Notes: a model not told the origin generated them from the sequence alone. A stretch of DNA of 64,000 bases from Pseudisothecium myosuroides (GCA_951799445.1 OX637291.1:13332501-13396500); one strand, 5' to 3'; counted from the first letter of the stretch, positions 12,436-22,559 are shown. Program-made: numbers and translations.

Positions 12436-12770
12436 GAAACCCCGGGCCGAGCCAGCCCAGCAAGAGCCAGCCCTAGCAAGAGCCAGCCCAAGCGGGAGTC
12501 AGCCCAAGCGGAGCCAGCCCCAGCAGGAGCAGCCCAAGCGGAGCAGCCCGGTACCCGCAGCCGTACCCGCTCTGGTACCCGCAGCCGTACCCGCAGCCTG
12601 ATATCCGCTCCGGTACCCACAGCCGTACCCGTAGCCCGATACCCGCTCCGGTACCCGCAGCCCGTTCCCCTCAGCCTGTTCCCCACAGCCGTTCCCCGCA
12701 GCCGATATCCGCTCCGATACCCGCGCCCGGTCCCGTGCAGCAGCTGCGCCTCCAGGCAGCGTCTCCGGCA
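12436..12770 (+). repeat. GC-rich minisatellite in the 5' LTR
   Basis: Short units related to CAGCCCAAGCGGAG and GGTACCCGCAGCC are repeated many times. The tract differs in length and unit order from that in the 3' LTR although the flanks are nearly identical. Confidence 0.8.
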
Positions 12771-13812
12771 GTTCGTGTTGGTATTTTTTTTGGTTCCTTT
12801 TGATTCTCCTTTTTAGGAAGACTAAATGGGGGAAGGGGGGATAGAATGAATGGGAAATTAGGGTGGTAGAAGTAGGGAAGAAAAGGGGTAGAATGAATGG
12901 GAAATTAGGGTGGTAGAAGTAGAGATATCTTCAAAATAGGAGGGAAATTAGGAAAAAAGGATTCGAGGGTACGCTTTGTAGTAGGAATTATCATTAAAAG
13001 CACACAAAAACCTGCAAAAGCTCACACAATCACTCCACGCAAAACTCACCCAAGCTCTCCACACACCATAACCAAAACCTTGAGCATCACAAGCAAGGAG
13101 GAAGATGAAATAGGAGACGGGGTGTGCTAGTGGATGGATTGGGGGAAATCTCAACTAATTAATCTAGACCACTAAAAGGGCAAGCGTAAGAATAAAAAAG
13201 AGCGTGCCTTGGGCGTAAGAGAAGGTCAACCGCGTAAACACTTAGGAAGGGTAAAGATGTAAGAGGTGTAAGAATGAAGTTAACACGTAAGAACTTTGGA
13301 AGACAAGTTGGTTGGTGGAAAGAAGGAGAAGAAAGGAATTCCACCGCCTCTACCACTTCGTTCTCAAATCTTCCCCGAGTCAAGAATCACTTAAGGAGCC
13401 GCGAATCCAAGAGGAAGAGACATGGCCGAGGGGGGGAACCTCGACCGGTTAATCCAAGACCTCCAAAATGAGGTGGGCCCCTAAACACCCCACTCTTCCA
13501 TGTTTAATTTTGTTTTATCAAGATAATTAGAAGGAGGCCGAGAGCTAGGGTAGGGGAGAAGCAAAGTCAGGTTAGAATTAACTTTAAAATCTTATAGTAG
13601 AGGGCTAGGGGTTTCCGAAAACCTAAAACACGTCCGGATCCGAGCTAAAACAAAGGAGTTATGAGCGAATGAAGTTAGGGAGTCATGTTGGATGAAACCT
13701 AACAAATTTCATCCAAGAGGAACAAAAAAGCTAACATAAAAAGAGGAATTAATTTAGGAACCAAAAGTCAAATTAGAATTTAGTTTTGAAATTAGGGTTA
13801 GCCCTAATTAGC

Positions 13813-13853
13813 GGATGAAGTTTGAAGGACCGATTAGCGGTCAAACTTCATCC
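13813..13853 (+). other. GATGAAGTTTGA hairpin, copy 1
   Basis: GGATGAAGTTTGA pairs perfectly with TCAAACTTCATCC, and an inner ACCG/CGGT stem closes a short loop. The same hairpin recurs at 14,273-14,313 and in the 3' LTR near 39,558 and 40,017. Looser GATGAA/TTCATCC pairs lie at about 13,693-13,717 and 14,128-14,176. Confidence 0.7.
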
Positions 13854-14272
13854 ATGGATAACTTTTGATAGGAACATCCAAACCTAATGTGATTAGTCAA
13901 AGTAGAAAGCTAAAATCAGGATCTCCTCGGAACAAGTCTTAAGTTTCTAAGATTAGTACATTAGTAACCACACTTAGGATCCTTAAGTAAGATTAGAAGG
14001 CGGATTAGGGACGTTTAAGATTAAGGTTAGGATAAGTATAGATTTAGAACATTTTAGGACAAGTTTAGGGTAACCCAAAACTAAACCCAGCTTAAGGAAA
14101 TACCTAAACCCCAAGCAGTTAAGAAGGGATGAAGTTTGGGACAAGTAATGGATGAACCCTAGAAGATTTCATCCATTTGAGTTAAGACTTGGTAATTAGG
14201 TTAACATTAGGGGGTCAGGTCCATAGCCCAAATCCCAAGTCAAATCAAAATCCGGAGTCCATAGAAAAGCAT

Positions 14273-14313
14273 GGATGAAGTTTGAGGGACCGAGTAGCGG
14301 TCAAACTTCATCC
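14273..14313 (+). other. GATGAAGTTTGA hairpin, copy 2
   Basis: Same 13-bp outer stem as copy 1. The inner stem GACCG/CGGTC encloses AGTAG instead of ATTAG. It lies 360 bp upstream of the end of U5, inside the predicted transcribed leader. Confidence 0.7.
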
Positions 14314-14546
14314 GTCCATAACTTTCTCTAGGAGAGTCCAAATCAAACAAGCTTTATACTTTTAGAAATGGCATGAGGTACTCTTTCGTTTAAGATAGAT
14401 AAGCTTAGACTAAGATCAACACTTCTCCTAAACCACCAAGCCCTCTTAGGCTTTGATTCAACCTTAGCAGTTATAGCAATTCCAATTAGGGTTTTGTTTT
14501 GTTTCTTCATTACCCAAAATTAGCGAGTCTTAGGAGTTTAGAAAAG

Positions 14547-14573
14547 ATCCATTGTTTGGAAGGCACAATGGAT
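14547..14573 (+). promoter_or_regulatory. U5 hairpin with anticodon-loop-complementary loop
   Basis: ATCCATTGT (14,547-14,555) pairs perfectly with ACAATGGAT (14,565-14,573) around the loop TTGGAAGGC. The loop contains UUGGAAG, the exact complement of CUUCCAA, which I recall as the anticodon loop of plant tRNA-Gly(UCC). The 3' end of that tRNA also fits the primer binding site about 100 nt downstream. The hairpin is repeated unchanged in the 3' LTR (40,292-40,318) and kept with a G-U pair in both antisense solo LTRs. Confidence 0.6.
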
Positions 14574-14673
14574 TGGCGCTAGACACCCATAGATCGAGTC
14601 AGAATGGTTAAATACCGAGAGCCTGGTTGTACTCGCTTCTTTACCAAGGGTGGGTAAACAAGCGCTCACATAA

Positions 14674-14691
14674 TGGTGCGTCTGCCGGGAG
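14674..14691 (+). promoter_or_regulatory. Primer binding site
   Basis: TGGTGCGTCTGCCGGGAG starts 3 nt after the LTR end. It opens with TGG, as expected for pairing with a tRNA CCA end. From memory it is complementary to the 3' end of plant tRNA-Gly(UCC), with acceptor stem GCGTCTG/CAGACGC. The tRNA assignment is from recall, not from a search. Confidence 0.75.
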
Positions 14692-14753
14692 TGGCTAGTT
14701 CTAACTAGTTCACTACCTAGGCCTAAGAAGTAGTAGATCCGGCAGCCACATAA

Positions 14754-14771
14754 TGGTGCGTCTGCCGGGAG
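14754..14771 (+). promoter_or_regulatory. Second copy of the primer binding site
   Basis: The block CACATAATGGTGCGTCTGCC is repeated 80 bp downstream of the first site, again followed by GGGAG. A stem (TGCCGG at about 14,683 with CCGGCA at about 14,739) can form between the copies. Which copy primes is unknown. Confidence 0.6.
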
Positions 14772-15352
14772 CCTAGCATAGGTCTCTGTCAATTACTTTG
14801 AAGACTAACAATCAAGTACATGCAAAGGGAGAAGAACCAGAGTGTCGCAATGTGAATTTTTGGTTTTTTGTAAGTTATCTAAATCTTGGAACGAAAACCG
14901 TGATCTGGTGTCCGGATTCGAGCAGAAGATAATGGATAACCTGAAATTAAACTACGGAACGGAATAGGTGACAATCCGGATTTGATCTGAATCTAAACCG
15001 GATTAGAGTTGGAGCGGATCTGGGTTGGAACGGATTGGGTCAGGAACGGATTTGGTCATGATGACAAATCAAACTATATATAGGCTGACCAATCCAGTTG
15101 CCACTCTTTTTCAAATTTCTTTTGCGGAAATCTCGCTCCAGCTTGTACTTAGCTTCTCTTCCCAGCGCTTTGCTTTCTTGTTTTGGGTTTGTGTGTGTGT
15201 GCGTGTTAGTGTGTTAGAGCGCGCAGCGCTTTAGTGTGCGTTGCAGGTTTAGAGGTATTCCGGTTGAGATCGGAAGAGCGAAGGTGAGAAACGGGACGTG
15301 CGGCTAGGAGAGGGAAAGGTAGCCTCAATGAGAATCCGGTTTAGCACAGTTC
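14772..15352 (+). other. Leader between primer site and ORF1
   Basis: No open frame of note. It holds repeated GGAACGGATT/CGGATCTGG-like motifs at 14,950-15,055, an ACTATATATAGG stretch at about 15,070, and a GT-rich stretch at 15,185-15,215. Confidence 0.4.
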
Positions 15353-17035
15353 GTGTCCATGCCTCAGCTCCGCAAGAGTAGAGCAGGGCCGTCTAGTTCC
15401 TCCGCATCAGAAGTTAAACTCCGGAAGATGTGTCCGATTATTCCATTAGACGAGAAGGAAAAGGACAACCTGATAGAGGATCTGGCCAAGATGGGCTGCG
15501 GAGGACTGATCGATAAACCCTGGGGGTTTAGGGAGGAACAGATGATTCGAGAGTTGTTGGGAAGACTCTCGAATCAGTTCGACAAAACCATCCGCGGAAG
15601 TCCGGGCAGTTGGACGGAGGAGATGTGGAAGGCCGTGTACGAATTCCGATCTGGAGGTCGAGGGATGGCCTCCTCGAGTGAGGGTTACACTCGGGGGAAG
15701 TTCCGGTGCAACGTAGACTCAAAGGATGGGCACGCGGTCGCGGATTGTCTGGACGACCGGCATCGGAACCTTCTACAGTTCTTAGTTCCGATCATCCACC
15801 CAGAGAAGCCGACGAGGGTGACCATCGCCATCGGGAACCTGATTTTCGGAGCCCTGAGCGGGGAACGGAAAGTAGACTGGGCCAGGATTTTATTCGACCT
15901 GGTCAACCGTCTGATTCCGAAGATCGGAGGAAGTAGACCGACTCCGTTGAGTCCCTACCTCGTCCATCTGTACAAGCACAATCAACTCCTCACGGATACG
16001 GAGGAGAAGGAGTGGAAGACTCAGGAGTCGCTCCTGAAGTATGGGGAATCGGAATCGGAAGAAGAAGAACAGGAAGAAGTATCCGGTTCCGAGGAGGAAG
16101 AAGAAGAAGAGGAGGAGCAACACCGGCCGCAGCACAAGCGGCAGAAGACGACGCCTCCTCACCGGAGAGGAACCCCAACCCCTCCGGGTGAGACCTCTAA
16201 CCCAGGGAAGAAACCGGCTTTTAGAGAACCGGGTCCTTCCGGATCGGATCCGACGGATCCGTTCCACCAGCTGATCAACATCTTGAGCGATGTACGAGCA
16301 AACTGGACAGTAAAGAAGCTGATTCTGAACCAGATCAGCGAGCTGGTGGGAGCACCAGCAGACAGCAACCTGGCGGGAGTGGTTGCAGATTTCATCTCCA
16401 ACCCGGATGAGATCCGGAAGCAAGAAGTGGAGATACGACGATTCCAAGAGGAGAACGAGTCGTTGAAGACGGAAATGTTGCTCCTCAAGGAGGACATGGC
16501 TACCACCCGGGAGATGGCAGAGGCTACCCGGAAAGTAGCGGAAGATGTGAAGGCCACATTCGGAGCAACCGGAGAGGCCGTCACCAAGTCAAAGCTGTTT
16601 GACGAGGGAGTCCTCAAGGAGAAGAAGATATCCGGAACCAGGTTGGTCCGGATTTTGACGGACTACTCCGAGAAGATGGAGTTAGTCATGATGGAAGCGC
16701 GAGAGGCTGCAAACCGGATGGAGGAGAGCAGCAGGAAGCTGAACGGAGTGACGTTGTCACGGTCGTTCCATCTGTCCGACCTTTCAATGCCCGGGTCTTT
16801 TCCGAACGTGGGCATTCCAACGGAAGGAAAGGATCGGACTCCCCAGTCAAAGAAGAGTGGGAGGAAGCTCGCGCACACCATCAACTTGGATTCGTCACCG
16901 GATCTCCCAGAACGTGAAACAGGGGAGCGGAACCCGAACTTGACGGACGTCTTCGAGCAGCTTGGAACGGACCCGCCTAGAAGTCCCACACTGAACCCGG
17001 GGAAAGATCAAAGTATGGATCTGACCCCAGATTAG
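15353..17035 (+). CDS. ORF1, extra protein upstream of gag (560 aa)
   Basis: An uninterrupted frame of 560 codons from an ATG to TAG. Visible parts: an N-terminal Ser-rich basic leader; a globular part at about residues 25-215, including DDRHRNLLQFLVPIIHPEKP and RPTPLSPYLVHLYKHN; a very acidic Glu tract at about 230-262; a basic patch HKRQKTTPPHRR that could be a nuclear signal; a helical, coiled-coil-prone stretch at about 360-480; and a polar tail. Tat/Ogre-like plant gypsy elements carry a protein of unknown role in this position, and the PL-PYL-HLY pattern fits such ORFs as I remember them. It is the best-preserved frame of the element, while gag-pro has several stops. Function unknown. 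Confidence 0.7.
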   Translation: MSMPQLRKSRAGPSSSSASEVKLRKMCPIIPLDEKEKDNLIEDLAKMGCGGLIDKPWGFREEQMIRELLGRLSNQFDKTIRGSPGSWTEEMWKAVYEFRSGGRGMASSSEGYTRGKFRCNVDSKDGHAVADCLDDRHRNLLQFLVPIIHPEKPTRVTIAIGNLIFGALSGERKVDWARILFDLVNRLIPKIGGSRPTPLSPYLVHLYKHNQLLTDTEEKEWKTQESLLKYGESESEEEEQEEVSGSEEEEEEEEEQHRPQHKRQKTTPPHRRGTPTPPGETSNPGKKPAFREPGPSGSDPTDPFHQLINILSDVRANWTVKKLILNQISELVGAPADSNLAGVVADFISNPDEIRKQEVEIRRFQEENESLKTEMLLLKEDMATTREMAEATRKVAEDVKATFGATGEAVTKSKLFDEGVLKEKKISGTRLVRILTDYSEKMELVMMEAREAANRMEESSRKLNGVTLSRSFHLSDLSMPGSFPNVGIPTEGKDRTPQSKKSGRKLAHTINLDSSPDLPERETGERNPNLTDVFEQLGTDPPRSPTLNPGKDQSMDLTPD

Positions 17036-18336
17036 GGTGAGGATCAAGATCAGAGCGTACACCAAGGCGAAGACGAAGTTATGGACGAAGGAACGGATCA
17101 AGGAGTAGATCCGGTTATGATAGGATAGTTAGGATTTTAGTTGTAAATATTTGTTAGTTAGGACCGGACCGGATTTGATCCGGATGTGTCTGGTCTGGAT
17201 CGGATGTTTTCCGGTCTAGCCAGCTCGGCGGGGACCAAAAGTTCCGCGCGGACTTTCCGGGCCGCTTTGTGTTGACTTTTTGAGTTTTAAAATGTATATA
17301 GTCAGTCTCTGCGAAGGAGACTGCGAGTCTTTTCCCTTTAGTTTTTGTGCATTTTCTATTGATTTCTTGTTGTACGTCTCTCCCGCGCGTGGCAAGGCTG
17401 TTTTGGTGAGGAGTTAGGAAATGTGTGCAGATTCTAGAGAGATTTCTCCCCTTGGTGTGTTTGTTTTGCTCTTATATGCATGTGAGTGGGTATTCTAAGT
17501 GTTGGGAGCGGATTTCAGTTCCTCAGCACCTCTTCAGTTCACGATTCCGGGCGAGAAAGCCGTTGTTAGGCTAGGCGGATAGGGAAGGAGTCCTTAGTCG
17601 CGCTAGAACTCCTGGATAGGAAATCCGGTTGAGTGCCCGATCTCTCGTGAGGTCTCGTTGTCCTAGTTGGTAAACGGAAGAACTTTAGTTGATGTTGGAA
17701 CGGACGGGTTCGCTTGTAACCACCTAACTTGGCACGGAGGGAACTTGGCATCAAGGTCGTTGTAGTATGAGAGGATCGTACGGGGGGTCTTTGTGTGACC
17801 TGTCAACCGGATCGCTGTCCGGGCGGCTGTGAGAGATCAAACCGGATCCGCGCTAGTGTAGGAAGTAGTGGATTAGAGAAGTGGGTCTTCAGCCACTATA
17901 AGTCACGGAAGGAGTGGCGGGCCTGCCACTCTCAAAAGCAAGCGGCGAACCCTCTGATGGTGAAACAGAGGCAAAACTAAACCGGAGTGGAGTGAGAGTA
18001 CGTGTGAGAGGACCGGAACGGATCGGTCCAGAGGAGTGCCAGGATCAGAAATTGTAGGATCCTGGGTTGTGGTAGTTTTATAGGACCGAATAGCTTGACA
18101 GACCGGAAGAAATAGAGAGAGGTCTGGTCGTTGTTTTCGGTGTGTTGTTGTTTCCGGTTTTAGATCTAGGACCGGAAGGTAGAAATTGGATACTGGCTGA
18201 GCTTAAGTTGGGAATAGAGCTAGACACTTCACAGAATCTCGTGGGTTCGATCTTTAGAGTCATTTTGTTATGCTTTAGAGTGGTTTTTGGGAGTATAACA
18301 GGGAATTCACTTACTCTGTGCTGCGACACAGAGTAG
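17036..18336 (+). other. Non-coding spacer between ORF1 and the second ORF
   Basis: 1.3 kb without a coding-like frame, rich in CGGAT/CCGGA words like the leader. It may be an intron, since Ogre-type elements splice, but I cannot fix donor and acceptor. A possible acceptor, GCGACACAG, lies just before 18,332. Confidence 0.35.
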
Positions 18337-19296
18337 TGTCTTGAGTCGATACAGCTTGACTACTCTAACCATCGTCGACTTCAGCCGAGGAAGCCATACC
18401 AAGACGACGAGGACGGCTATAATGACTCCGGAGACAACAAGCTTCTTCCAGTGGAAGACCTACTGCTTGGCCCTGATCAGTTGGGGGTGTCCTTCGAATA
18501 CTGGGAGCACTTGGCGCGCCAATACTTGTTTAGTCCAAACCAGCACACTCCCTCCATCGTTCAAACCGTTGAAGCCGGGGTCTTTGGGGTAGCTGAGGAG
18601 GAGATTGCCAAGTGCCTCTCTTTCTATTGGGAGGTGGTACTTGCCACTTGGAGGTTCGAGAACGCTTACATCAAGGCGTGTTTCGACACCAACCTTCCTT
18701 CCTATCGAACGTACAACCCCCTCACGGAGGTGCCCTACGTCGGCATACGATACCGGTCCCCGACCCCACTCTGCAGCAAAGTTGGCCGATACTTCCAGTT
18801 CGCTCAACCGGCCGTGGATTTCGACCACTTCCTCGAGAACCCCTACACCCAGCCGGAGGATTTCCGCACGTGGCACAACGGGATCAGTCAGTTGACCCTA
18901 GACTGCTGCCACGGCATATCATCTCGACTTATACCAGCCGCACTGGACGCGGCTCACCAGCTGCAGTACATTACGGAGTACGCCTCCGCTTGCGAGCCTT
19001 GTCAAGACGCGGAGGACTTCAAGGTCTCCAACTTCAACCTACCGGGAGACGAGTGGATCCACCAGCCTCGTTATCACCCGCTACACTACGAGTATCCGAG
19101 CCGTGGGAAGAGGAGCCGTCTTGAACGACTCAAGCACGCGACCTTCTTCACCAACGCTGCCTCGTGGAATCAACACTTGTCGGCGATCGCTGCGATTGAA
19201 GATCAACAGGCTCCGTTCTTCTTCGAAATACGCCCTACTGCGTGTGAGATAGTCACGACGTTGATTTGCGCCGACCAAGTCATAGTCCCAGCCTAG
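18337..19296 (+). CDS. Unknown ORF between ORF1 and gag
   Basis: The frame is open from just after a TAG at 18,334 to TAG at 19,294-19,296, about 319 codons. It has no ATG near its 5' end, so translation may need splicing or another start. An acidic N-terminal stretch (YQDDEDGYNDSGD) leads into a protein-like core (SFEYWEHLARQYLFSPNQ, then SFYWEVVLATWRFENAY) with many aromatic residues and several Cys/His (LTLDCCHG, ASACEPCQDAEDF). I recognise no family. It does not resemble gag, protease, reverse transcriptase or integrase. It could be a lineage-specific gene or a captured host sequence. Confidence 0.5.
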   Translation, partial: CLESIQLDYSNHRRLQPRKPYQDDEDGYNDSGDNKLLPVEDLLLGPDQLGVSFEYWEHLARQYLFSPNQHTPSIVQTVEAGVFGVAEEEIAKCLSFYWEVVLATWRFENAYIKACFDTNLPSYRTYNPLTEVPYVGIRYRSPTPLCSKVGRYFQFAQPAVDFDHFLENPYTQPEDFRTWHNGISQLTLDCCHGISSRLIPAALDAAHQLQYITEYASACEPCQDAEDFKVSNFNLPGDEWIHQPRYHPLHYEYPSRGKRSRLERLKHATFFTNAASWNQHLSAIAAIEDQQAPFFFEIRPTACEIVTTLICADQVIVPA

Positions 19297-19400
19297 GCTA
19301 GCGTTGGTCCCCGCTTGCAGTTCATTTACCTTTGCTTGTATCGCTTCTATATTCTATATACATGTGTGGATTTGTTGGGTTTGAATCAAGACTCAGATAG

Positions 19401-20459
19401 ATGCCACCTAGACCTTCCGTCACCCCAATCTCCGACAGGATACTGCGACCTAAAGGAGGAGCGGGAAGCTCAGCTCGATCTAGGCCGCCAAGTCCCTCTC
19501 CGTCCCGATTGTACGACGAAATTAGCTCCCCGGATTCATTCCAGAGGGTAAGCTCACCCGATTCCTCTGAAGGGATGGGTGACCATGAGGCCCAAGGGCC
19601 TCCAGTACCACTGGGACCACCGGGCGGCGGCGACTTCCCGCCAGTCGGAGCAGCTGACGCCCCACCAATACCAAGGGCGGATCCAATGATGCGTCCCAGG
19701 GGGTTACCCATCTTGGTACCCCAAGGACTGCGAGAGATCTCGTTTCCCCATCACCTTCCTAAGTTCTTGGGATCTTCGGATGATGATCCCACCGCTCATA
19801 TCGAACGGTTTCAAGAGATTCTCACTTCTCACTTGGTCACTCACCCAGGTTACTACCTGATCTGGTTTCCTAACACCCTGACTGGGACGGCTTACTCTTG
19901 GTACCGTTCACACAGAGAAGGAATCTTCACCACCTGGGAGGAGCTGTCGGACGCCTTCCTTGGCTATTTTCGACCAGAGATGGGGCAGCAGCAAGCCTTG
20001 GCAGCCTTGTCCGATATTCGCCAAGGACCAACCGAGGACCTTTCGGCTTATATCCGCAGGTTCCAAATTGTGTGTACCCGATACGTGGGGAACTTCCTCG
20101 ACGACGGGACCGTTCGGAACTTCTTCATCCAAGGAGTTGACTCTCCGACCACTATCCGGGACATTCTCTCTCGAAGGCCTCGGTCCCTCAAGGATGCCCT
20201 ACGGGCCGCCCAAGACGTTGAGGTTATCAACAAGGAAAACGAGAGGATGGTACGGCGGGGGCATGACCCCATACCGGCCTTCATTCCAGTACACCACCAC
20301 GAGTCAGCCACGGCACTGTATCGCTTGCCCCCCAAGGTCAATGGGATGTACCTAGACCCCTTGTCCGCACAAGAACCAATGATGCTGCTGACTGGACCCG
20401 TGGAGCAGATTCGTACCGAGGTACGACAAGCCTCCAACGACATGGCCCGTGCAGTGTGA
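19401..20459 (+). CDS. Gag polyprotein, capsid part
   Basis: 352 codons. A Pro/Ser/Gly-rich N-terminal third is followed by a retrotransposon gag domain at about residues 110-240. Landmarks are HHLPKFLGSSDDDPTAHIERF, WFPNTLTGTAYSWY, TTWEELSDAFLGYF and EDLSAYIRRF, the usual gag pattern of plant Ty3/gypsy elements. The frame meets TGA at 20,457-20,459 and then continues in phase into zinc knuckles and protease, so this stop is best read as a mutation (CGA to TGA) in a longer gag-pro frame. The ATG at 19,401 is the first in frame with this domain. Confidence 0.85.
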   Translation: MPPRPSVTPISDRILRPKGGAGSSARSRPPSPSPSRLYDEISSPDSFQRVSSPDSSEGMGDHEAQGPPVPLGPPGGGDFPPVGAADAPPIPRADPMMRPRGLPILVPQGLREISFPHHLPKFLGSSDDDPTAHIERFQEILTSHLVTHPGYYLIWFPNTLTGTAYSWYRSHREGIFTTWEELSDAFLGYFRPEMGQQQALAALSDIRQGPTEDLSAYIRRFQIVCTRYVGNFLDDGTVRNFFIQGVDSPTTIRDILSRRPRSLKDALRAAQDVEVINKENERMVRRGHDPIPAFIPVHHHESATALYRLPPKVNGMYLDPLSAQEPMMLLTGPVEQIRTEVRQASNDMARAV

Positions 20460-22195
20460 GAATTGACCGAGCAGATGGCTTGCCTCGTGAAGGGACAACA
20501 AGGTTCCCAAAACCTTCCGAAGTACCATGAATCAGGGTCACACACCTCCGGCAATTGGTGCAACTACTGCGGCCAGCCCAATCACACGTCCCCATTTTGT
20601 CCTCTACTCAAGGACAATCCACCACGACACCGACCCCGTGGCCCAGCTCAGCCATATTGACATCCGAATGCGCAGCAGCAGACACGCAACAACAATTCAT
20701 TTGACAGACAACAAGCTAGCTGCCCCTCGTGCAAGAGAATGCACGGTCCGGGCCAATGTTGGACCCAGAACAACATCATCTGCGAGCGGTGCGGGGATTT
20801 TCATCCCACCGTTCGATACACCGTCCCTGATAAGGTGATTCCGTTAGAATTTCCTAAGGCAGATTATGCCAAGCAGGCCCAGGATAACCTCAGGGGGGTT
20901 CGGTTCACCGAACCTCGAGATACGACGGGACCACCAAATATGTACTATGATCACTCTAACAACACGCAGACCCAAGCCGCCCCAGCTGCGGTACAAACAA
21001 CCCAAGGGGTTGTTCCCTTGGCACCCGCCCAAGGCACCCAAGACGCTAGGTTTGTGGCTACCAAAGCATCTGAGGGTCCAAGAGTGACGGAGTTTTGAAA
21101 CACTTTGTATGTAGCCATTAAGACCTCAGATGCGTAGGTCGTCCACAAGTCCCTACCCGCATTGGTTGTCAGCAAAGGAGGGGCAAAGACCGGCCTACCA
21201 CCAGCAGCCAAGCCTGAGGAGATTGAGTCGCCAAAGTCGAGCTCCCACAGCAGCATGCACCTGCACTCGTCCCAAGACTCCCCCCAATTCTCTGACTTGC
21301 AGAGCACTCTGAAGGAGGCAGCTAAGGAGGTCCGGTTCGAGGAAAACCTGCCCACTCATACTGAGATGAACAAAGATGAGTACCAGTTCATGTCCAAGGG
21401 GACACCCTTTTACCCTCCGAGCCCCAGGTTTACCACGAGGCCCAAGAGGAACACCAATCCGGCGGACCCATATAGTCTATAGGACGATTTGGCTAAAGCC
21501 AAGGCCAACATTTTGTTTGGTCAACTGATCAAAACTGCCCCGGCTTTACGGAAACAGTTGAAGGAAGGGGCTACGATCCCTCGCACTCCAAAGCCGGTAG
21601 GTCACGTTAACAAGGTGGAGCCAGCACTCGCGCCATCCATCCCCGACTCCAACGTAGAGGGGTCCGAAACCTTGGTGAAAAAGCCCAAGAGAGATCTCCG
21701 TGATTCCAAAGAGATCTTTGAACCGGTCGAGATCGTGGACAAGATCAATCCAAAAACATTGGTGGACGACGAGAACGGGGTTAACATCATGCCGGCCTTC
21801 ACCATGCGTAAGTTGGGATTAGAGATTACTCATCCCTCCTTAGTGAATCTCAAATGCGCCGACCAACGATCGGTGCCAACCTTGGGCCGGATCAAGGACC
21901 TTAGGGTCCAAATCGGCGGGGTAGACTACATCCTCACCTTTGAGGTCCTACAACTCGAAGAAGAGGCAACCACCTCTTACCCTCTTCTCCTTGGACGAGG
22001 CTTCTTCCACAAGTGCGGTGGAATTGTAAACTGGGCGGATCGACGGCCCACGTTCACCTACGATCCGCACGATGCCAGGACCATGATCGCGATTGTTTCC
22101 AACAACCCACCTCTTGATCAGCAGGTAGGATTACCGTCAGTCCAGGCTATCCAAGCGGAGCCAGCTACCGACTTGGGACGCCTCAAGTGCTTAGG
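20460..22195 (+). pseudogene. Gag zinc knuckles and aspartic protease, interrupted
   Basis: Same frame as gag. Residues WCNYCGQPNHTSPFC form a CX2CX4HX4C knuckle at about 20,553-20,600. A second motif (CPSCKRMHGPGQC) lies at about 20,720-20,760. A third (CERCGDFHPTVRY) has Tyr where the last Cys would be. Stops lie at 20,658 (TGA), 21,096 (TGA), 21,135 (TAG) and 21,480 (TAG). The protease-like part is at about 21,740-22,080 (NIMPAFTMRKLGLE, LRVQIGGVDYILTFEVLQL, LLLGRGFFHKCGGIVNW), but the catalytic D-[ST]-G position reads LVDDENGVNIM, so it is probably inactive. The antisense solo LTR is inserted at 22,195 and the frame resumes in phase at 27,108. Confidence 0.75.
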
Positions 22196-22559
22196 TGTGG
22201 GCGCAAGATTATCCACCCTTGGTAATAGAGCGAACACCGACCAGGTTCTATGCCTTTATCCACATTTTTTAATATATGGGGGTGATGTGAGCGCGGTCCA
22301 CTGTGCCTTCCAAGCAATGGATCTTTTTTGCTAACGTTTCCTAAGTGTCGTGGATGGCAGCGAATAATTAGAATGCATGTAGTAACCCACAAGGTAACTG
22401 CAATGCTCAGGGGTAATGGTGAAATTCTAACTCCCTAACTATCTATCCTATGTCGAGGGTAGACTAGGTAGTTGGCGTCATTTCTAACGTCTCTAACTAC
22501 GTAAAAAGGGGAACCTCTATGTTCCTTCCATGAACCTCTAAGACTATCGTGGGGTTTTA

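Larger units (their letters stand above)
9967..14670 (+). repeat. 5' LTR of the retrotransposon
   Basis: The termini are TGTGAGCTCC and GCGCTCACA. The sequence from 10,521 onward matches 36,313-40,413 almost base for base. The first 277 bp are present twice, so the LTR is 4,704 bp here and about 4,427 bp as a single unit. It contains a TATA box, a GC-rich minisatellite, several GATGAA/TTCATC hairpins and a U5 hairpin, and it ends directly before the primer binding site. Confidence 0.9.

Noticed and set aside
12399..12686. Gly/Arg-rich and Pro/Ala-rich open frames in the LTR minisatellite
   Set aside because: Low-complexity translation of short GC-rich repeats; not conserved in length between LTR copies.
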